This document shows, in pieces, positions 17,922 to 26,766 of a stretch of 64,000 bases of DNA. The notes beneath the pieces were generated by a model, which was not told the DNA's origin, did not search any database, and saw only the letters and a list, made by a program, of their open reading frames with translations. The stretch comes from JAMQKA01 sp031569985 (GTDB lineage Bacteria > Bacteroidota > Rhodothermia > Balneolales > Balneolaceae), in the NCBI RefSeq assembly GCF_031569985.1, contig NZ_JAMQKA010000002.1:1-64000 (forward strand). The letters are read 5' to 3'. The stretch's first letter is position 1. Each line of letters opens with the position of its first letter. Made by a program: the position numbers and the translations under genes.

Positions 17922-19262
17922 ATGACTAAATGGAACGCATTAAAGCATATAGTTCTGGCATTGATTGGAGTTTCGTTGACTATTGGCTGTGCTGAAGAAA
18001 CAATGCAGAAACAAGCAACGATTGCCGATAGCGGCGCCCTTTACGGTGAGCGTTACCGCGTCGTCGTTTCAACAGATATTGGGGGAACCGATCCCGATGA
18101 TTTCCAGTCCATGGTTCACCTGCTTCTGTATGCGGATCTACTCGAAATCGAGGGACTGATTTCTTCGCCATACGGACCCGGAAGGAAGGCCGATATTCTT
18201 GAGGTAATTGACCATTATGAACGGGACTATTCGAATCTTAAAAGCTACTCTCCCAGGTATCCTTCACCCGATTCGCTGCGGGCAATTACAAAGCAGGGAG
18301 CCATTGACCGTGCTGGTTATCAAGGGTACAGGGAATCCACGGCAGGCTCTGAATTGATCATTGAGCGAGCGCGAGCTGAGGACCCGCGACCGCTGCATGT
18401 GCTGATATGGGGCGGTATCGAAGACCTTGCCCAGGCCCTGCACGATGCCCCGGATATCTTGCCAAAGCTGAGAGTGTACTGGATTGGCGGGCCCAATAAA
18501 AAATGGAGTCCCGATGCCTACCAGTATATAGTAGAAAATCACCCAAAACTGCAGATTATTGAGACTAATGCCGCGTACCGCGGCTGGTTTGTCGGGGGGA
18601 ATCAGGCTGGACAGTGGAGCAACACGGGATTTGTTGAGGAGCATGTGGCCGGCAAGGGGGCGCTTGGTGCATTTTTTGCCACTCAACTTGGTGGGGAGAT
18701 CAAGATGGGTGACACGCCCTCGGTGGCCTGGCTGCTAAAGGGGAATCCTGAAGATCCGTCCCAACCCAGTTGGGGCGGTCGATTCGTGCGCGCGTGGGAT
18801 CGACCCTATTACCAGTTTGGACAGCTTCCCTCCAAAGAAGACAGCATGCAGGAGTTCGGCATCATGGAACTGGTACTACAACTTGAAACCGACCTGCCGG
18901 AGAACCCCGAAGCCTGGCTGGAAGTAACGAACCAGTCGCTTGGCGGATATTTCCCTGGCGACAGGACGGTGCGTTTCCGTTTTTCTCCCAAATCAGCGGA
19001 GCCCTATGATTTTGAGATTAAAAGCAATGTGCCTTCACTTGATGGTCAGGCGGGCGGAATTACTGCTGTTACGGCGCCTCCCGCTGCTGCAGATCGTCCT
19101 TCAAAAAAGTACCCCAACTGGTGGACTGATGATCCTGCAAAACAGTTCATTGAGGATGGGCATATCGGTGCTAAAACAGTGAACCGCTGGCGGGAAGAAT
19201 TCCTGCGAGACTTTGCTGAACGTATGGAGCGATGTAGCGTTGGGCAAACAGCGGCACCTTAA
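17922..19262 (+). CDS. DUF1593 nucleoside-hydrolase-like lipoprotein
   Basis: This 446-residue lipoprotein (lipobox TIGC, Cys near residue 23) has the DUF1593 (PF07632) domain, which is structurally related to nucleoside hydrolases. Visible features are the N-terminal VVVSTDIGGTDPDDFQSMVHLLLYAD (Asp-rich metal site of the fold), LHVLIWGGIEDLAQAL and YWIGGPNKKW, and the family's NWWTDDP near residue 405. Biochemical function in this family is poorly defined. Members occur in polysaccharide loci, and some bind cellulose. The C-terminal sandwich found in longer relatives is missing. It starts after a GGGAAG site and sits between the lyase and the isomerase operon, so it is probably part of the same regulon. 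Confidence 0.82.
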   Translation: MTKWNALKHIVLALIGVSLTIGCAEETMQKQATIADSGALYGERYRVVVSTDIGGTDPDDFQSMVHLLLYADLLEIEGLISSPYGPGRKADILEVIDHYERDYSNLKSYSPRYPSPDSLRAITKQGAIDRAGYQGYRESTAGSELIIERARAEDPRPLHVLIWGGIEDLAQALHDAPDILPKLRVYWIGGPNKKWSPDAYQYIVENHPKLQIIETNAAYRGWFVGGNQAGQWSNTGFVEEHVAGKGALGAFFATQLGGEIKMGDTPSVAWLLKGNPEDPSQPSWGGRFVRAWDRPYYQFGQLPSKEDSMQEFGIMELVLQLETDLPENPEAWLEVTNQSLGGYFPGDRTVRFRFSPKSAEPYDFEIKSNVPSLDGQAGGITAVTAPPAAADRPSKKYPNWWTDDPAKQFIEDGHIGAKTVNRWREEFLRDFAERMERCSVGQTAAP

Positions 19263-19356
19263 TTTAGTCACTGGTCGGACTGGGAAACGCTTTGTGAAAT
19301 TTTAAAGCAGATTGGTTAGTCGAGCCATTCAGTTGAATTTATGTGGCCTGAAGGTT

Positions 19357-19410
19357 TTGAATATATATTCAATAAAAAATATTTATACATAAAGCCAATT
19401 TTCTTATAAT
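19357..19410 (+). promoter_or_regulatory. Putative operator O3 and promoter module of the pentose operon
   Basis: TTGAATATATATTCAA (19357-19372) is a perfect 16-bp palindrome. It is followed by TAAAAAATATTTATACAT and, at the same 48-base offset seen at 15787, TATAAT (19405-19410). The predicted start of transcription is about 20 bases before the isomerase ATG. Confidence 0.7.
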
Positions 19411-19438
19411 AAAACAAGAACATTAATAGAACTACGAT

Positions 19439-20866
19439 ATGGATGAACAACAAACAACATTGGGTGTAATATTTGGCAACAGAAATTTCTTTCCAGATCA
19501 GCTGGTCAGTGATGCCCGCGAAGAGATACAGGATCTGCTGGATGAGATGGATATCGGCGGTATCATGCTGGCTGAGGAAGAAACCAAGCTCGGTGACGTC
19601 GAAACGTACCGGGATGCCGAGAAATGTGCCGACCTATTTAAAAGGCATGAGGATGAGATCGAAGGCATACTTGTAGTGCTGCCAAACTTCGGGGATGAAA
19701 AGGGCATTGCCGATACCCTCCGGCTGTCGGGACTGGAGGTGCCGGTGCTGATTATGGCCTACCCAGATGATCTTGATAAGATGGATGTGGCCCGGCGGCG
19801 CGATGCGTATTGCGGTAAAATATCGGTCTGCAATAACCTGTACCAGTACGGCATCCCCTTCACTTTGACGGAGAAGCATGTCGATCGCCCGGAATCCAAG
19901 ACCTTTAAAAACGATCTCGAAAAGTTTGCCAAGGTCTGCAAGGTGGTAAATGGATTGAGTGGTGTCCGTATTGGGGCTATCGGTGCACGGCCGGCAGCCT
20001 TTAATACCGTCCGTTATAGCGAGAAGATACTTGAGCGCAACAATATCAGTGTTGTGACAGCCGACCTTTCTGAAATCCTCGGGATGGCAGAAAAGATTGA
20101 ATCCAGTGATGCGAAGGTTAAGAATACGATTGAGAAGATTAAGGAGTATTCCAATACGGGATTGACAACCGAGGAGAGCCTGCAGCAGATTGCCAAGCTG
20201 GATATCGTACTACAAGATTTTGTGAATAAACACAAGCTGGACGCCACCGCCATACAGTGCTGGACTTCCGTTCAGGAAAACTACGGCTGTAACGTCTGCA
20301 CCAGCATGTCGATGATGAGTGAGAACATGCTGCCAAGTGCCTGCGAGGTGGACGTGACAGGGACACTGACGATGTACGCTATGCAGTTGGCCTCCGACAG
20401 TCCCAGTGCGCTGGTGGACTGGAACAACAACTATGCCGATGACGAAGAAAAGTGCGTGCTATTTCACTGCGGCAACTGGGCCAAATCCTTTCTGCCTGAT
20501 GTGACGATCAGCACTGCTCCCATCCTGGGAACCAGTGTTGGTGAAGAGAACACCGTGGGGGCACTGGAAGGTCGAACGCCGGCTTCAGAGCTCACATTTG
20601 GCCGGCTGTCAACCGATGATAACGAAGGGACGATAAGAGCCTACTTTGGTGAGGGAGAACTTACCGATGATCCCCTCAACACATTTGGAACAAGAGCCGT
20701 TGCCAGTATTCCCAATCTGCAGGACCTTATGCATTTTGTCTGTAGAAACGGGTTTGAACACCATGTGGTGATGAATGCGTCCAAGACATCAGCAATACTG
20801 GAGGAAGCCGTTTCAAATTACCTTGGTTGGGAAGTTTACAATCATAATTCGAATCAACAGAAATAA
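19439..20866 (+). CDS. L-fucose/L-arabinose isomerase-family aldose-ketose isomerase
   Basis: This 475-residue protein belongs to the fucose isomerase fold. It has a substrate-domain half (1-170) and a C-terminal half with the metal-site signature ACEVDVTGTLTMYAM (Glu302 and Asp304) and FHCGNWAKSF (His near 345). It is shorter than FucI (about 590) and resembles the short FucI-like group, some of which isomerise unusual sugars such as sulfoquinovose or rare pentoses. It is the first gene of an operon with split transketolase, ABC importer and FGGY kinase, so it probably converts the imported aldose to the ketose that the kinase phosphorylates. The actual sugar cannot be read from sequence. 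Confidence 0.85.
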   Translation: MDEQQTTLGVIFGNRNFFPDQLVSDAREEIQDLLDEMDIGGIMLAEEETKLGDVETYRDAEKCADLFKRHEDEIEGILVVLPNFGDEKGIADTLRLSGLEVPVLIMAYPDDLDKMDVARRRDAYCGKISVCNNLYQYGIPFTLTEKHVDRPESKTFKNDLEKFAKVCKVVNGLSGVRIGAIGARPAAFNTVRYSEKILERNNISVVTADLSEILGMAEKIESSDAKVKNTIEKIKEYSNTGLTTEESLQQIAKLDIVLQDFVNKHKLDATAIQCWTSVQENYGCNVCTSMSMMSENMLPSACEVDVTGTLTMYAMQLASDSPSALVDWNNNYADDEEKCVLFHCGNWAKSFLPDVTISTAPILGTSVGEENTVGALEGRTPASELTFGRLSTDDNEGTIRAYFGEGELTDDPLNTFGTRAVASIPNLQDLMHFVCRNGFEHHVVMNASKTSAILEEAVSNYLGWEVYNHNSNQQK

Positions 20867-20877
20867 GAGTATTTGTT

Positions 20878-21708
20878 ATGACTAAGACCAGGAGCAGTGA
20901 AGTCGATCTGGTAAAGAAGTCTGCTGAATACAGGAAACGTATTTTGTCCTGCATCAAAAATGCAGGGGCCGGTCACACAGCCGGTAGCCTGTCTTGTATC
21001 GATATCCTGAATGTGTTATACAACCGGGTGATGAATGTATCACCAGAGAATTTTGGCGACAAAAATCGCGACCGGTACATCCAAAGCAAAGGCCATTCCG
21101 TGGAAGCCCTGTATGTCACCCTTTCCGACCAGGGATTTTTCCCCGATGCCGATATCGATACGTTTTCACAGTACCAGTCGCACTATGTGGGACATCCTAC
21201 CCGGAAAGTAGCGGGTGTGGAGCACAATACCGGTGCACTCGGGCACGGACTCTCTATGAGTGTCGGTATAGCGCTGGCTGGGAAAATGGATAAGGCGCCT
21301 TACAAGGTATACACTCTTCTCGGTGATGGCGAGCTTGCTGAAGGATCAAATTGGGAAGCATTGATGGCGGCCTCTCATTACAAGCTGGATAATTTGGTTG
21401 CTATCGTCGACTACAACAAACTTCAGATTACAGGTCCGGTCAGCAATGTATGCAATGTCGAACCTTTACGGGAAAAATTTGAATCCTTTGGCTGGCATGT
21501 CCGGGAGGTTGACGGCCATAACCTTGACGCCATGGAGCAGCTTTTCAAAAGCGCCCCGTTTGAGAAAAATAAACCCAACATGGTGATTGCACATACCACT
21601 AAAGGTAAGGGGATTAGCTTCATTGAAGGTAATTACAAGTGGCACCACAAAGTGCCCGATGATGAGCAATATGAAGATGCCATCGCCGAACTCAGCCAAG
21701 TCACATAA
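20878..21708 (+). CDS. Transketolase-like protein, N-terminal (ThDP) subunit
   Basis: This 276-residue subunit corresponds to the N-terminal half of transketolase. It carries HxAGSLS-like residues (GHTAGSLSCID), GHSVEALYVTL, the GALGHGLSMSVG loop and the ThDP/Mg signature GDGELAEGSNWEA (about 143-155). It pairs with the next gene, which supplies the C-terminal half. Split transketolases in sugar operons with an FGGY kinase have been assigned to apulose-4-phosphate cleavage (AptA/AptB type). Others serve the pentose phosphate route or the sulfo-transketolase route. It lies 11 bp after the isomerase and 21 bp before its partner. Confidence 0.9.
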   Translation: MTKTRSSEVDLVKKSAEYRKRILSCIKNAGAGHTAGSLSCIDILNVLYNRVMNVSPENFGDKNRDRYIQSKGHSVEALYVTLSDQGFFPDADIDTFSQYQSHYVGHPTRKVAGVEHNTGALGHGLSMSVGIALAGKMDKAPYKVYTLLGDGELAEGSNWEALMAASHYKLDNLVAIVDYNKLQITGPVSNVCNVEPLREKFESFGWHVREVDGHNLDAMEQLFKSAPFEKNKPNMVIAHTTKGKGISFIEGNYKWHHKVPDDEQYEDAIAELSQVT

Positions 21709-21729
21709 GATTTTTAATAACTGCGAATA

Positions 21730-22698
21730 ATGAATATGAAAAATCTTGAACAGGAACGAGCGAACCAGTACGTATTTGCCGAAACCCTGGAAGAGCTGGC
21801 GGAAAACGATTCCGATCTTATAATAACCACCAGTGACTCCAGGGGTTCGGGCAAGCTGGTACCGTTTGCGGAAAAATATCCCGATCAAATTGTAGAAGTA
21901 GGAATTGCGGAACAGAACCTGGTGGGTATCTCAGCGGGATTGGCCTCCACCGGTAAAAAAGTGTTTGCGATATCGCCCTCGTGCTTTTTAACGGCGCGTT
22001 CACTCGAGCAGATCAAAAATGATGTGGCCTACTCCGATCACCCCGTAAAACTGGTAGGGATCAGTGCCGGCGTCAGTTACGGGGATCTTGGCTCAACGCA
22101 CCACTCCATCCACGATCTTGCGGTGCTCCGGGCCATCAACAACATGGCGATCATTGTGCCGGCCGATAATTTTGAGACGCGTGAGGCAACAAAGTTTGCC
22201 TATCACCACGATAAACCCGTATTCTTGCGATTCGGGAAGAAACCGATGTACACCCTTCATGCCGAAGGGACTAAGTTTGAAGTAGGAAAAGCGATTACGG
22301 TCCGGGAGGGCGATGACCTGGCGTTTATCGCTAATGGCGAAACGGTATATCGCTCTATGCAGGCCGCCCTGAAGCTTGAAGAGCACGGGATACAAGCCCG
22401 GATCATAAGTATGCACACCATAAAACCGTTTGATACTGATGCGGTGTCAAAAGCGGCGGAAGAATGTGGGGGGGTCATCACGGTCGAGGAGCATATGATC
22501 AACGGCGGACTCGGGGAAGCCTGCTCGGCGCATTTGCTGGAATCGGGTTATTCGGTACCGTTCAAACGGATGGGAATACCCGATGAATACACGGTAACAG
22601 GTCCGCAAAATGATATTCTAACACACTACGGAATTTCCGAAGAGGGATTAACCCAAACAGCCTTAGAATTCCTGAAAACGAAAGTCAGTACGCTATGA
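21730..22698 (+). CDS. Transketolase-like protein, C-terminal subunit
   Basis: This 322-residue protein contains the pyrimidine-binding and C-terminal transketolase domains. Visible features are ITTSDSRGSGKLVPF, VEVGIAEQNLVGISAGLAS (catalytic Glu of the Pyr domain), THHSIHDLAVLRAI and VEEHMINGGLGEA. It should form the active enzyme with the product of 20878. The ATG at 21730 has an alternative two codons downstream. Its stop overlaps the start of the ABC binding-protein gene (ATGA), which points to translational coupling of metabolism and uptake. Confidence 0.9.
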   Translation: MNMKNLEQERANQYVFAETLEELAENDSDLIITTSDSRGSGKLVPFAEKYPDQIVEVGIAEQNLVGISAGLASTGKKVFAISPSCFLTARSLEQIKNDVAYSDHPVKLVGISAGVSYGDLGSTHHSIHDLAVLRAINNMAIIVPADNFETREATKFAYHHDKPVFLRFGKKPMYTLHAEGTKFEVGKAITVREGDDLAFIANGETVYRSMQAALKLEEHGIQARIISMHTIKPFDTDAVSKAAEECGGVITVEEHMINGGLGEACSAHLLESGYSVPFKRMGIPDEYTVTGPQNDILTHYGISEEGLTQTALEFLKTKVSTL

Positions 22699-23612
22699 AA
22701 CATCTCGTCTTTGCCCTGGTCGGACTTCTGCTGTTTTCATGCAGCCAGCAACCTGCCGAAAATGAGAAACCGAAAATGGCGGTGGTGATATCCACACTAA
22801 ATAACCCGTGGTTTGTGGTGTTGGCGGAATCTGCGGCAGAGAAAGCCCGTGAGATGGGCTATGAAGCCACTATTTTTGACTCCCAAAACAACTCCGCCAA
22901 GGAAGCTGAGCATTTTGAGAATATCATCGCTTCCGATTATGATGCCATCCTGCTGAACCCTACCGATGCTGATGGGTCGGTAGTAAATGTGGAGATGGCG
23001 AAGGATGCCGGAATCCCTACGTTCTGTATGGACCGGGAGGTCAATTCCAGGGATGCGGCCGTTTCACAGGTGCTGTCCGATAGTTTTTCTGGATGTGTAA
23101 AGTTGGGAGAATATTTTGTGCGGGAATTGGACCGCTCGGGAACGTATGCAGAGCTGTTGGGCCTGGTGGGCGATAACAATACCTGGAACCGGTCGATGGG
23201 ATTTCACAGCGTAGTCGATAAGTTCCCGGACCTGGAGATGGTGGCCCAGCAAAGTGCCGATTTTGACCGCAACAAAGCGATGGAAGTGACCGAATCGATT
23301 CTGCAGGCCCACCCCAATATCGACGCCATATTTTGTGGCAACGACGCCATGGCAATGGGAGCCTACCAAGCCTTGGTTGCCGCTGGGAAAGCAGACCAGG
23401 TGAAGGTGTTTGGATTTGACGGGGCTACCGACGTGCTCAATGCCATAGCGAAAGGCAATATCACAGCTACCGGCATGCAGTTTCCCAAAATGATAGCCAC
23501 AAAGGCAGCCGAATTTGCCGATCAATACCTGGATGGCGATCGTGATATCGCCGGCAAAATCCCGATCGATGTGGAGTTGGTTACCCAGCAAAATATTGAA
23601 GAATATAGATAG
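22695..23612 (+). CDS. Ribose/pentose-type ABC transporter substrate-binding lipoprotein
   Basis: This 305-residue periplasmic-binding protein of the RbsB/type I (Peripla_BP_4) fold has a lipobox (LLFSC, Cys16), so it is membrane-tethered. Features are STLNNPWFVVLAESAAEKA, FDSQNNSAKE, NPTDADGSV, CMDREVN, FCGNDAMAMGAYQAL and VFGFDGATDVL, all typical of ribose, xylose and related sugar binders. It overlaps the upstream gene by four bases. The ligand should be the sugar handled by the isomerase. Confidence 0.92.
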   Translation: MKHLVFALVGLLLFSCSQQPAENEKPKMAVVISTLNNPWFVVLAESAAEKAREMGYEATIFDSQNNSAKEAEHFENIIASDYDAILLNPTDADGSVVNVEMAKDAGIPTFCMDREVNSRDAAVSQVLSDSFSGCVKLGEYFVRELDRSGTYAELLGLVGDNNTWNRSMGFHSVVDKFPDLEMVAQQSADFDRNKAMEVTESILQAHPNIDAIFCGNDAMAMGAYQALVAAGKADQVKVFGFDGATDVLNAIAKGNITATGMQFPKMIATKAAEFADQYLDGDRDIAGKIPIDVELVTQQNIEEYR

Positions 23613-23618
23613 TCAGCC

Positions 23619-24239
23619 ATGAATAGATTCGTCAAATATGGGATATTGGGGATTGCTGTTGTAATTATCCTAGTCAATTCAATAAACATCAGGAACCTGG
23701 AGGAAGTGCGTTCCGAAGCAAATGAGGGGGACTTTGATGCGGCTACCTATGCACAGAACTTCTGGGAGCAACAGCGAAGCTCATCCCTGGAACAAGCGGT
23801 AAATATTGAAAGGCTGCTGGACAGTTTAGAGCAAAATTTTGATTCAACGGCCGCCCGCGGGGAACAGGTTGGTATCTCCGATTACCGCTATTTTCTGGTT
23901 AGAGGTCAGGGGACAATCCAGGAAATGTTGGAAGATGATGTCTTGGTCAGCCTGGATGGCTCCAACAACGTAAGGCTTGCAACGGGATTTATTTTTGGGA
24001 ATACTATTCGAAATGCGGTCCCGCAGATCGATATTGGTGAGTTCGTTAATATGACGCAGTTTAACCAGGTATCGATTCAAATTAACGAATTGGTGGAAGA
24101 GCAGGTCGTCCCCACCCTCACTGAACAGGCCGGTATTGGAGAAAACGTATCATTTGCAGGAGCGCTCTCCATTAACGTTGAAAGCCGCGAGCTGGATTCT
24201 CTGCGCATTATTCCTCTAAGAATAGATATGGAGGATTAA
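23619..24239 (+). CDS. DUF2291-family protein of sugar ABC transporter operon
   Basis: The 206-residue protein has an N-terminal membrane anchor (about 7-24) and a periplasmic domain matching DUF2291. These proteins recur inside ribose- or erythritol-like ABC operons between the binding protein and the ATPase, and their role is unknown. Recognisable features are the FDAATYAQNFWEQQ segment, the DYRYFLVRGQGTI segment and the final SLRIIPLRIDMED. It is 6 bp from the gene before it and 2 bp from the gene after it. Confidence 0.78.
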   Translation: MNRFVKYGILGIAVVIILVNSINIRNLEEVRSEANEGDFDAATYAQNFWEQQRSSSLEQAVNIERLLDSLEQNFDSTAARGEQVGISDYRYFLVRGQGTIQEMLEDDVLVSLDGSNNVRLATGFIFGNTIRNAVPQIDIGEFVNMTQFNQVSIQINELVEEQVVPTLTEQAGIGENVSFAGALSINVESRELDSLRIIPLRIDMED

Positions 24240-24241
24240 TT

Positions 24242-25771
24242 GTGGGGAAAGGCACACAGGAGACACCGATACTAGAGGCAAAGCACATTTCCAAATCGTT
24301 TGCAGGTCCGCTTGTCCTGAAGGATGTGAATTTTAGCGTATATCCCGGCAAAGTGACCGCCCTGATCGGTGAGAATGGAGCGGGAAAATCCACACTTATG
24401 AAAATTCTGTCGGGTGTTTATACCGATTATGAGGGACAGGTTGTGCTTAGAGGCGATCCCGTACGGTTTGACAATCCACGGCAAGCCCAGGAAGCCGGTA
24501 TCTCCATCATACTGCAAGAGCTGAATGTGCTGCCCAATCTCACGATAGCAGAGAACATCTTTTTGGGTCGCGAACCGGAAACTGCTTATGGAACGGTTGA
24601 CAAGCAGCAGTTGAGAAAAGATTCGAAGCGATACCTGGAGATGCTTAAAATGGAAGCTACTCCAGAAACCAAGGTCTCCAGCCTGAAGGTGGCCCAGCAA
24701 CAACTGGTGGAAATTGCAGGTGCCCTCTCCTACGATGCCAAGATTTTGATTATGGACGAACCGACATCGGCGCTCTCCGATACCGAGGTTGAGATCCTGT
24801 TCGATATAATCCGGGAGTACAAGAAACAGGGCGGCGCGGTGGTCTACATTTCTCACAAGCTGGAAGAGCTCTTTGAAATTTCGGATGAGATTGTAGTCAT
24901 GCGGGATGGGGAAATTGTGGACACGGGTCATACCGAATCGTTTGATAGAAACCGCATTGTAAAGGGGATGGTGGGACGTGAAGCTCGCAAGGTATTTATC
25001 CGTAAAAAAGCAGACTATGGCGAAGAAGTATTCCGGGTCTCTGATTTTGAGCTTTTCCTTAAGCGGGAAACGGGGGACTGCAACCTGCATGATATTAGCT
25101 TTTCAGTCCGACGGGGAGAGATCGTCGGAATATTTGGGTTAATGGGAGCGGGGCGTACCGAGCTTCTTGAAGGGTTGTTTGGAGCTTTTCCGAAACAGTC
25201 CAAGGGCACGATTTTTATCGAGGGGCAGCAGGTGGCGATCCGTTCTGTGGAACAGGCAATCCGTGCAGGAATGGCCCTGGTTCCGGAGGACCGAAAGACT
25301 CAGGGGTTATTTTTGGGGATGAGTGTATCGCAAAATTTGACGTTGGCTGCCCTTGTCAGTCGGTTTCCGGGAGTCATGGCCCCTGAAGCACGTGAGCGAG
25401 AGTTAGTCACCGACTATATAAACAAATTGAATATTGATACACCCTCCCCAACAAAACCAATCAATCAGCTTAGCGGCGGTAACCAGCAGAAGGTGGTCAT
25501 AAGTAAATGGCTGGCCACTCAGCCCAATATCCTCTTCCTCGACGAGCCCACCCGCGGTATCGATGTAAACGCCAAACGAGAAGTGTATGAGCTGATCAAC
25601 CAGCTGGCCGAAGCAGGAAAAGGTATTCTACTCGTTTCATCCGAACTACCTGAAATTTTGACCCTTTCCGATCGCATTCTCGTACTGGCCAATGGTACCA
25701 TTACCGCCGATATGGACCGCGAGGAAGCTACCAAAGAAAAAATTATGCACGCAGCAATTCCAAATAGGTAA
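24242..25771 (+). CDS. Sugar ABC transporter ATP-binding protein (RbsA-type, tandem)
   Basis: This is a 509-residue tandem ATPase for monosaccharide import. It has two ABC domains, the first with GENGAGKSTLM (near residue 40) and VAQQQLVEIAGAL in place of a strict LSGGQ. The second has GLMGAGRTE (near 300), LSGGNQQKVVISKWL and DEPTRGIDVNAK. The degenerate second Walker A is normal for RbsA/MglA/XylG. The GTG start at 24242 follows the DUF2291 stop by two bases. It works with 25774 (permease) and 22695 (binding protein). Confidence 0.95.
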   Translation: MGKGTQETPILEAKHISKSFAGPLVLKDVNFSVYPGKVTALIGENGAGKSTLMKILSGVYTDYEGQVVLRGDPVRFDNPRQAQEAGISIILQELNVLPNLTIAENIFLGREPETAYGTVDKQQLRKDSKRYLEMLKMEATPETKVSSLKVAQQQLVEIAGALSYDAKILIMDEPTSALSDTEVEILFDIIREYKKQGGAVVYISHKLEELFEISDEIVVMRDGEIVDTGHTESFDRNRIVKGMVGREARKVFIRKKADYGEEVFRVSDFELFLKRETGDCNLHDISFSVRRGEIVGIFGLMGAGRTELLEGLFGAFPKQSKGTIFIEGQQVAIRSVEQAIRAGMALVPEDRKTQGLFLGMSVSQNLTLAALVSRFPGVMAPEARERELVTDYINKLNIDTPSPTKPINQLSGGNQQKVVISKWLATQPNILFLDEPTRGIDVNAKREVYELINQLAEAGKGILLVSSELPEILTLSDRILVLANGTITADMDREEATKEKIMHAAIPNR

Positions 25772-25773
25772 GT

Positions 25774-26766
25774 ATGAATAACAATAGTCTCAGTATTTCC
25801 ATACCAGGTATTTCATGGCAAAAATTTCAGTCGCTCATCGCCATTCTTTTGTTGAGTGCCTTGTTGGCAATGCTGACCGACAACTTTTTGACCACAGAAA
25901 ACCTGTGGAATGTACTCCGTCAAATCTCTGTGAATGTGTGCATTTCAGTGGGGCTTACCCTGGTTATCCTGACGGCGGGCATTGATCTTTCGGTGGGCTC
26001 GGTGCTGGCATTCGGCGGAGCGGTGACCGCGGGGCTGTTGAAAAACGGCGTTGAAGTTCCGGCCTTCAACCTTTTTCTTGAATTTACAGTGATGGGTGCC
26101 ATCATCGCTGGTCTCTCGGTATCCACCTTTCTGGGATGGATCAACGGCATTGCTGTTACCAAATTGAGGATTCCATCTTTTATAGCTACGCTGGCAATGT
26201 TAACCATGGCCCGTGGCCTGACGATGCTGTGGACCGGTGGATTCCCGATCACCGGGCTGGGCGACTCCTTTACCTTCATCGGAACAGGTTGGCTCCTGGG
26301 GATGCCGATGCCGGTCTGGATTACCGCTGTTGTAGTGGGGCTGGCCATGATTTTAACCAATAAAACCAAACTCGGGCGGTATATCTATGCCATCGGAGAC
26401 AATGAGGAAGCCGCCTACCTGTCTGGTATCAATGTCAAGAGGGTGAAGATGATTGTGTACTCATTGGGCGGTCTGCTTGCGGGCGTCGGGGGATTAATTG
26501 TTACAGCACGACTTGATTCTGCACAGCCCAACGCGGGTTTTGGCTACGAGCTTGATGCTATTGCCGCTGTCGTGATCGGGGGCACCTCACTTTACGGCGG
26601 GCGCGGAACGATCATGGGGGCCGTGTTGGGAGCTCTCCTGATCGGCGTTCTCAACAATGGGCTGGTGCTGCTGAATGTATCACCATTTTGGCAGCAGGTG
26701 ATCAAGGGATTGGTGATATTGATCGCTGTTGGTCTAGACCGGTTCCAGGCGGAGGGCACGGAATGA
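25774..26766 (+). CDS. Sugar ABC transporter permease (RbsC-type)
   Basis: This 330-residue polytopic permease of the RbsC/XylH family has about 9-10 hydrophobic segments. Family motifs are VGLTLVILTAGIDLSVGSVLA, FIATLAMLTMARGL, GRYIYAIGDNEEAAYLSGI and AAVVIGGTSLYGGRGT. It lies 2 bp after the ATPase gene and overlaps the kinase start by four bases (ATGA). Confidence 0.95.
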   Translation: MNNNSLSISIPGISWQKFQSLIAILLLSALLAMLTDNFLTTENLWNVLRQISVNVCISVGLTLVILTAGIDLSVGSVLAFGGAVTAGLLKNGVEVPAFNLFLEFTVMGAIIAGLSVSTFLGWINGIAVTKLRIPSFIATLAMLTMARGLTMLWTGGFPITGLGDSFTFIGTGWLLGMPMPVWITAVVVGLAMILTNKTKLGRYIYAIGDNEEAAYLSGINVKRVKMIVYSLGGLLAGVGGLIVTARLDSAQPNAGFGYELDAIAAVVIGGTSLYGGRGTIMGAVLGALLIGVLNNGLVLLNVSPFWQQVIKGLVILIAVGLDRFQAEGTE

